Source: an uncultured Dorea sp. (lineage in GTDB: Bacteria; Bacillota_A; Clostridia; Lachnospirales; Lachnospiraceae). From it: DNA of 14,765 nt. A program made the position numbers and the translations under genes. The notes under the pieces are model-generated. The model saw only the letters and a list, made by a program, of their open reading frames with translations. It was not told the DNA's origin and did not search any database. Below are positions 13,456-14,765 of the stretch, one piece after another. The DNA lies in contig CAJTRO010000067.1 in NCBI GenBank assembly GCA_910579015.1, forward strand, positions 1 through 14,765. The letters run 5' to 3'. How positions within the stretch are numbered: the first letter of the stretch is position 1; every line of letters begins with the position of its first letter.

Positions 13456-14271
13456 ATGGATAAGATTAAGATACAGAACCTGGAAGTATTCGCCCACCAC
13501 GGCGTTTTTCCCGAGGAAAATGTCCTCGGGCAGAAATTCATCGTCACCGCCATCCTGTACACCGACACGCGGATTGCGGGCAGGACCGATGAACTGACCG
13601 CCTCCATCCATTACGGCGAGATCAGCCGGCAGATTGAGAAGTTCCTTACCGAACACACCTTCAAGCTGTTGGAGTGCGCGGCAGAAAGCCTTGCAGAGAC
13701 GCTTCTTCTTCATACGGACGGTCTCAGGAAGATCCGTCTGGAAATAAAGAAGCCCTGGGCGCCCGTCGGACTTCCGTTAGAAACCGTCTCTGTAGAGATT
13801 GAACGCGGCTGGCATACAGCCTATATCGCCCTTGGTTCTAATATGGGCGATAAGAAACAATACCTGGATCAGGCGGTGGACGCCCTCCAGCAGACGCCTT
13901 GTTGCAGAGTGGATGCAGTTTCTTCTTTTCTCGTCACAGAGCCTTACGGCTTTACGGAGCAGGACGATTTCCTTAACGGATGCCTCAGGCTTCACACTCT
14001 CTTATCTCCACGGGAATTACTGGACACACTGCACCGGATCGAGGCTGACGCCGGACGAGAGAGAACTCTTCACTGGGGACCGCGCACTCTGGATCTGGAT
14101 ATTATCTTCTATGACGATCTCATTTGGGAAGATGAGGACCTGTGCATCCCGCATGTGGATATGCACAGAAGGGATTTTGTGCTGAAACCCCTGCTCGAGC
14201 TGGCGCCATATAAGCACCACCCCTGCTCTCACAAGACAATCCGTGAATTATACGATGAACTGACACAGTGA
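13456..14271 (+). CDS. folBK: Fused dihydroneopterin aldolase - HPPK (FolB-FolK)
   Basis: 271 aa with two enzymes in one chain. Residues 1-118 are dihydroneopterin aldolase: FAHHGVFPEE (12-21) with catalytic Glu21, LLECAAESLAETLL (71-84) and KKPWAP (98-103) with the active-site Lys. Residues 121-271 are 6-hydroxymethyl-dihydropterin pyrophosphokinase: TAYIALGSNMGD (121-132), TEPYGFTEQDDFLNG (161-175), GPRTLDLDIIFYDD (208-221) and IPHVDMHRRDFVL (231-243). It converts dihydroneopterin to hydroxymethyl-dihydropterin and then pyrophosphorylates it to feed FolP. I prefer ATG 13456, which has GGAGG five bases upstream, over ATG 13438. It is the last gene of the operon; an insertion sequence begins about 10 bp after its stop. 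Confidence 0.95.
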   Translation: MDKIKIQNLEVFAHHGVFPEENVLGQKFIVTAILYTDTRIAGRTDELTASIHYGEISRQIEKFLTEHTFKLLECAAESLAETLLLHTDGLRKIRLEIKKPWAPVGLPLETVSVEIERGWHTAYIALGSNMGDKKQYLDQAVDALQQTPCCRVDAVSSFLVTEPYGFTEQDDFLNGCLRLHTLLSPRELLDTLHRIEADAGRERTLHWGPRTLDLDIIFYDDLIWEDEDLCIPHVDMHRRDFVLKPLLELAPYKHHPCSHKTIRELYDELTQ

Positions 14272-14289
14272 TTTTTTAAAAAGGGGCTG

Positions 14290-14308
14290 TCGGTTAATAC
14301 CGATTTTT
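14290..14308 (+). terminator. Short terminator-like hairpin at the IS end
   Basis: TCGGT (14290-14294) pairs with ACCGA (14299-14303) over a TAAT loop and is followed by TTTTT (14304-14308). It could end folate operon transcription just past folB-folK and shield the transposase from readthrough, a common trait of IS ends. The stem is short. Confidence 0.5.
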
Positions 14309-14327
14309 AAGCTCTAAACCTAAAAAT

Positions 14328-14391
14328 ACGAATCTCCCATAGAAATCGGTGTTTTTTACACCAGAGCATCTGTAGGAGATTCGTGTTTTTT
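14328..14391. terminator. Bidirectional terminator within the IS
   Basis: Perfect 10-bp arms, ACGAATCTCC (14328-14337) and its complement (14375-14384), enclose an inner GGTG/CACC hairpin. A run of six T follows on the + strand (14386-14391), and on the - strand the stem is followed by ATTTTTA. It would stop both readthrough from the folate operon and the transposase transcript. Confidence 0.65.
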
Positions 14392-14453
14392 CTTTTCTAT
14401 TTGTATTTTGGGGCGCAAAAACCCCTCAGCTGTATTTTTGTAAACACACCTTA

Positions 14454-14738
14454 CTAAGCAGTCTTTTTCTCTGTTTTTTCTTCGTATTTTTTGATCTCAT
14501 CCTGTAGGAAACGATGATATTTATTTATATTTCTTCCAATCACATACAGCATAAATTCCTTATATACTTTTTCGGATGTCCGGTAGTTGAACCGGCGAAA
14601 ACTATCATTTTCTTTGATATCCCCAAAATGCCCTTCCGTCTGAATGGATCGGATCTGACGGTTTAAGATCCCTTTCTCGCTCTCTATGTTTGCTTGGGAT
14701 TCCTCTTTCAATCTTTCCCACTGCTCATTGATCTTCAT
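14454..14738 (-). pseudogene. IS1182-family transposase, C-terminal part, possibly disrupted
   Basis: 94 codons are visible, containing the conserved end of IS1182-type DDE transposases: WERLKEESQANIESEKG, RSIQTEGHFGDIKEN with the catalytic-region Glu, then DSFRRFNYR and VIGRNINKYHRF. Full-length family members have about 450-550 aa, so this is only the last fifth. Going upstream in the same frame there is a TAA at 14760-14762, eight codons before the first Met. Sequence similarity to the family seems to start before that Met (GKNKVMKINEQ), so a nonsense mutation or a one-base frameshift in the A-run near 14745-14750 is likely. The rest of the gene lies outside the window, so inactivation is not certain. 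Confidence 0.65.
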
Positions 14739-14765
14739 GACTTTATTTTTCCCGGCGTCTTATTC

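Larger units (their letters stand above)
14280..14765 (-). mobile_element. IS1182-like insertion sequence, 3' end (partial)
   Basis: The transposase C-terminus at 14454 is preceded toward folB-folK by a terminal sequence, AAAAAGGGGCTGTCGG (from about 14278), which resembles the GGGGCTGTCG-type ends of IS1182-family elements. The element runs off the right side of the window, so the other end and any target duplication cannot be seen. The boundary is estimated from the inverted-repeat-like sequence and may be a few bases off. Confidence 0.6.

Overview
The window looks like a chromosome segment from a Clostridia bacterium, most likely a Lachnospiraceae-type gut anaerobe. The reasons are strong AGGAGG-type ribosome binding sites, a GntR/YtrA-type regulator with an ABC exporter, a single-chain ThrE, a DUF1015 protein, a clostridial-style folate cluster and a Rpn-type PD-(D/E)XK transposase. 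This is inferred from gene content; no species can be named.

Region A (1 to about 3,000) is AT-rich accessory DNA. A repeat-laden AT-rich leader precedes a tight three-gene operon on the + strand: a ribbon-helix-helix protein, a very short relaxase-like HUH protein (180 aa), and a 60-aa excisionase-like HTH protein. This resembles the mobilization end of an integrative element, but no intact integrase follows. Instead there are remnants of a PIN toxin-antitoxin pair, a Rpn-family transposase/nuclease gene on the - strand, a possible integrase C-terminal tail, and a hairpin-rich intergenic stretch of about 500 bp.

Region B (3,034-6,506, - strand) is a probable operon of thrE (threonine/serine exporter), ktrB/trkH (K+ channel subunit) and ktrA/trkA (its RCK regulator). 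It has a good promoter at 6478-6506 and a strong terminator at 3034-3060.

Region C (6,528-8,527, - strand) is gntR followed by an ABC ATPase and an ABC-2 permease. Its promoter lies inside a 55-bp, almost perfect palindrome that must be the operator. The symmetry also creates a weaker promoter-like sequence facing the other way.

Region D (8,561-9,988, - strand) is a DUF1015 gene with its own terminator. It is divergent from region E.

Region E (10,010-14,271, + strand) is a folate operon: folC, folE, an HD-domain phosphohydrolase, folP, and a folB-folK fusion. Together they would take GTP to dihydropteroate and (poly)glutamylated folate. The one step with no known enzyme here is removal of phosphates from dihydroneopterin triphosphate, which makes the HD protein between folE and folP a good candidate for that missing activity.

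Region F (about 14,280 to the end) is the end of an IS1182-like insertion sequence, placed about 10 bp after the folB-folK stop codon. The C-terminus of its transposase is on the - strand and may be disrupted.
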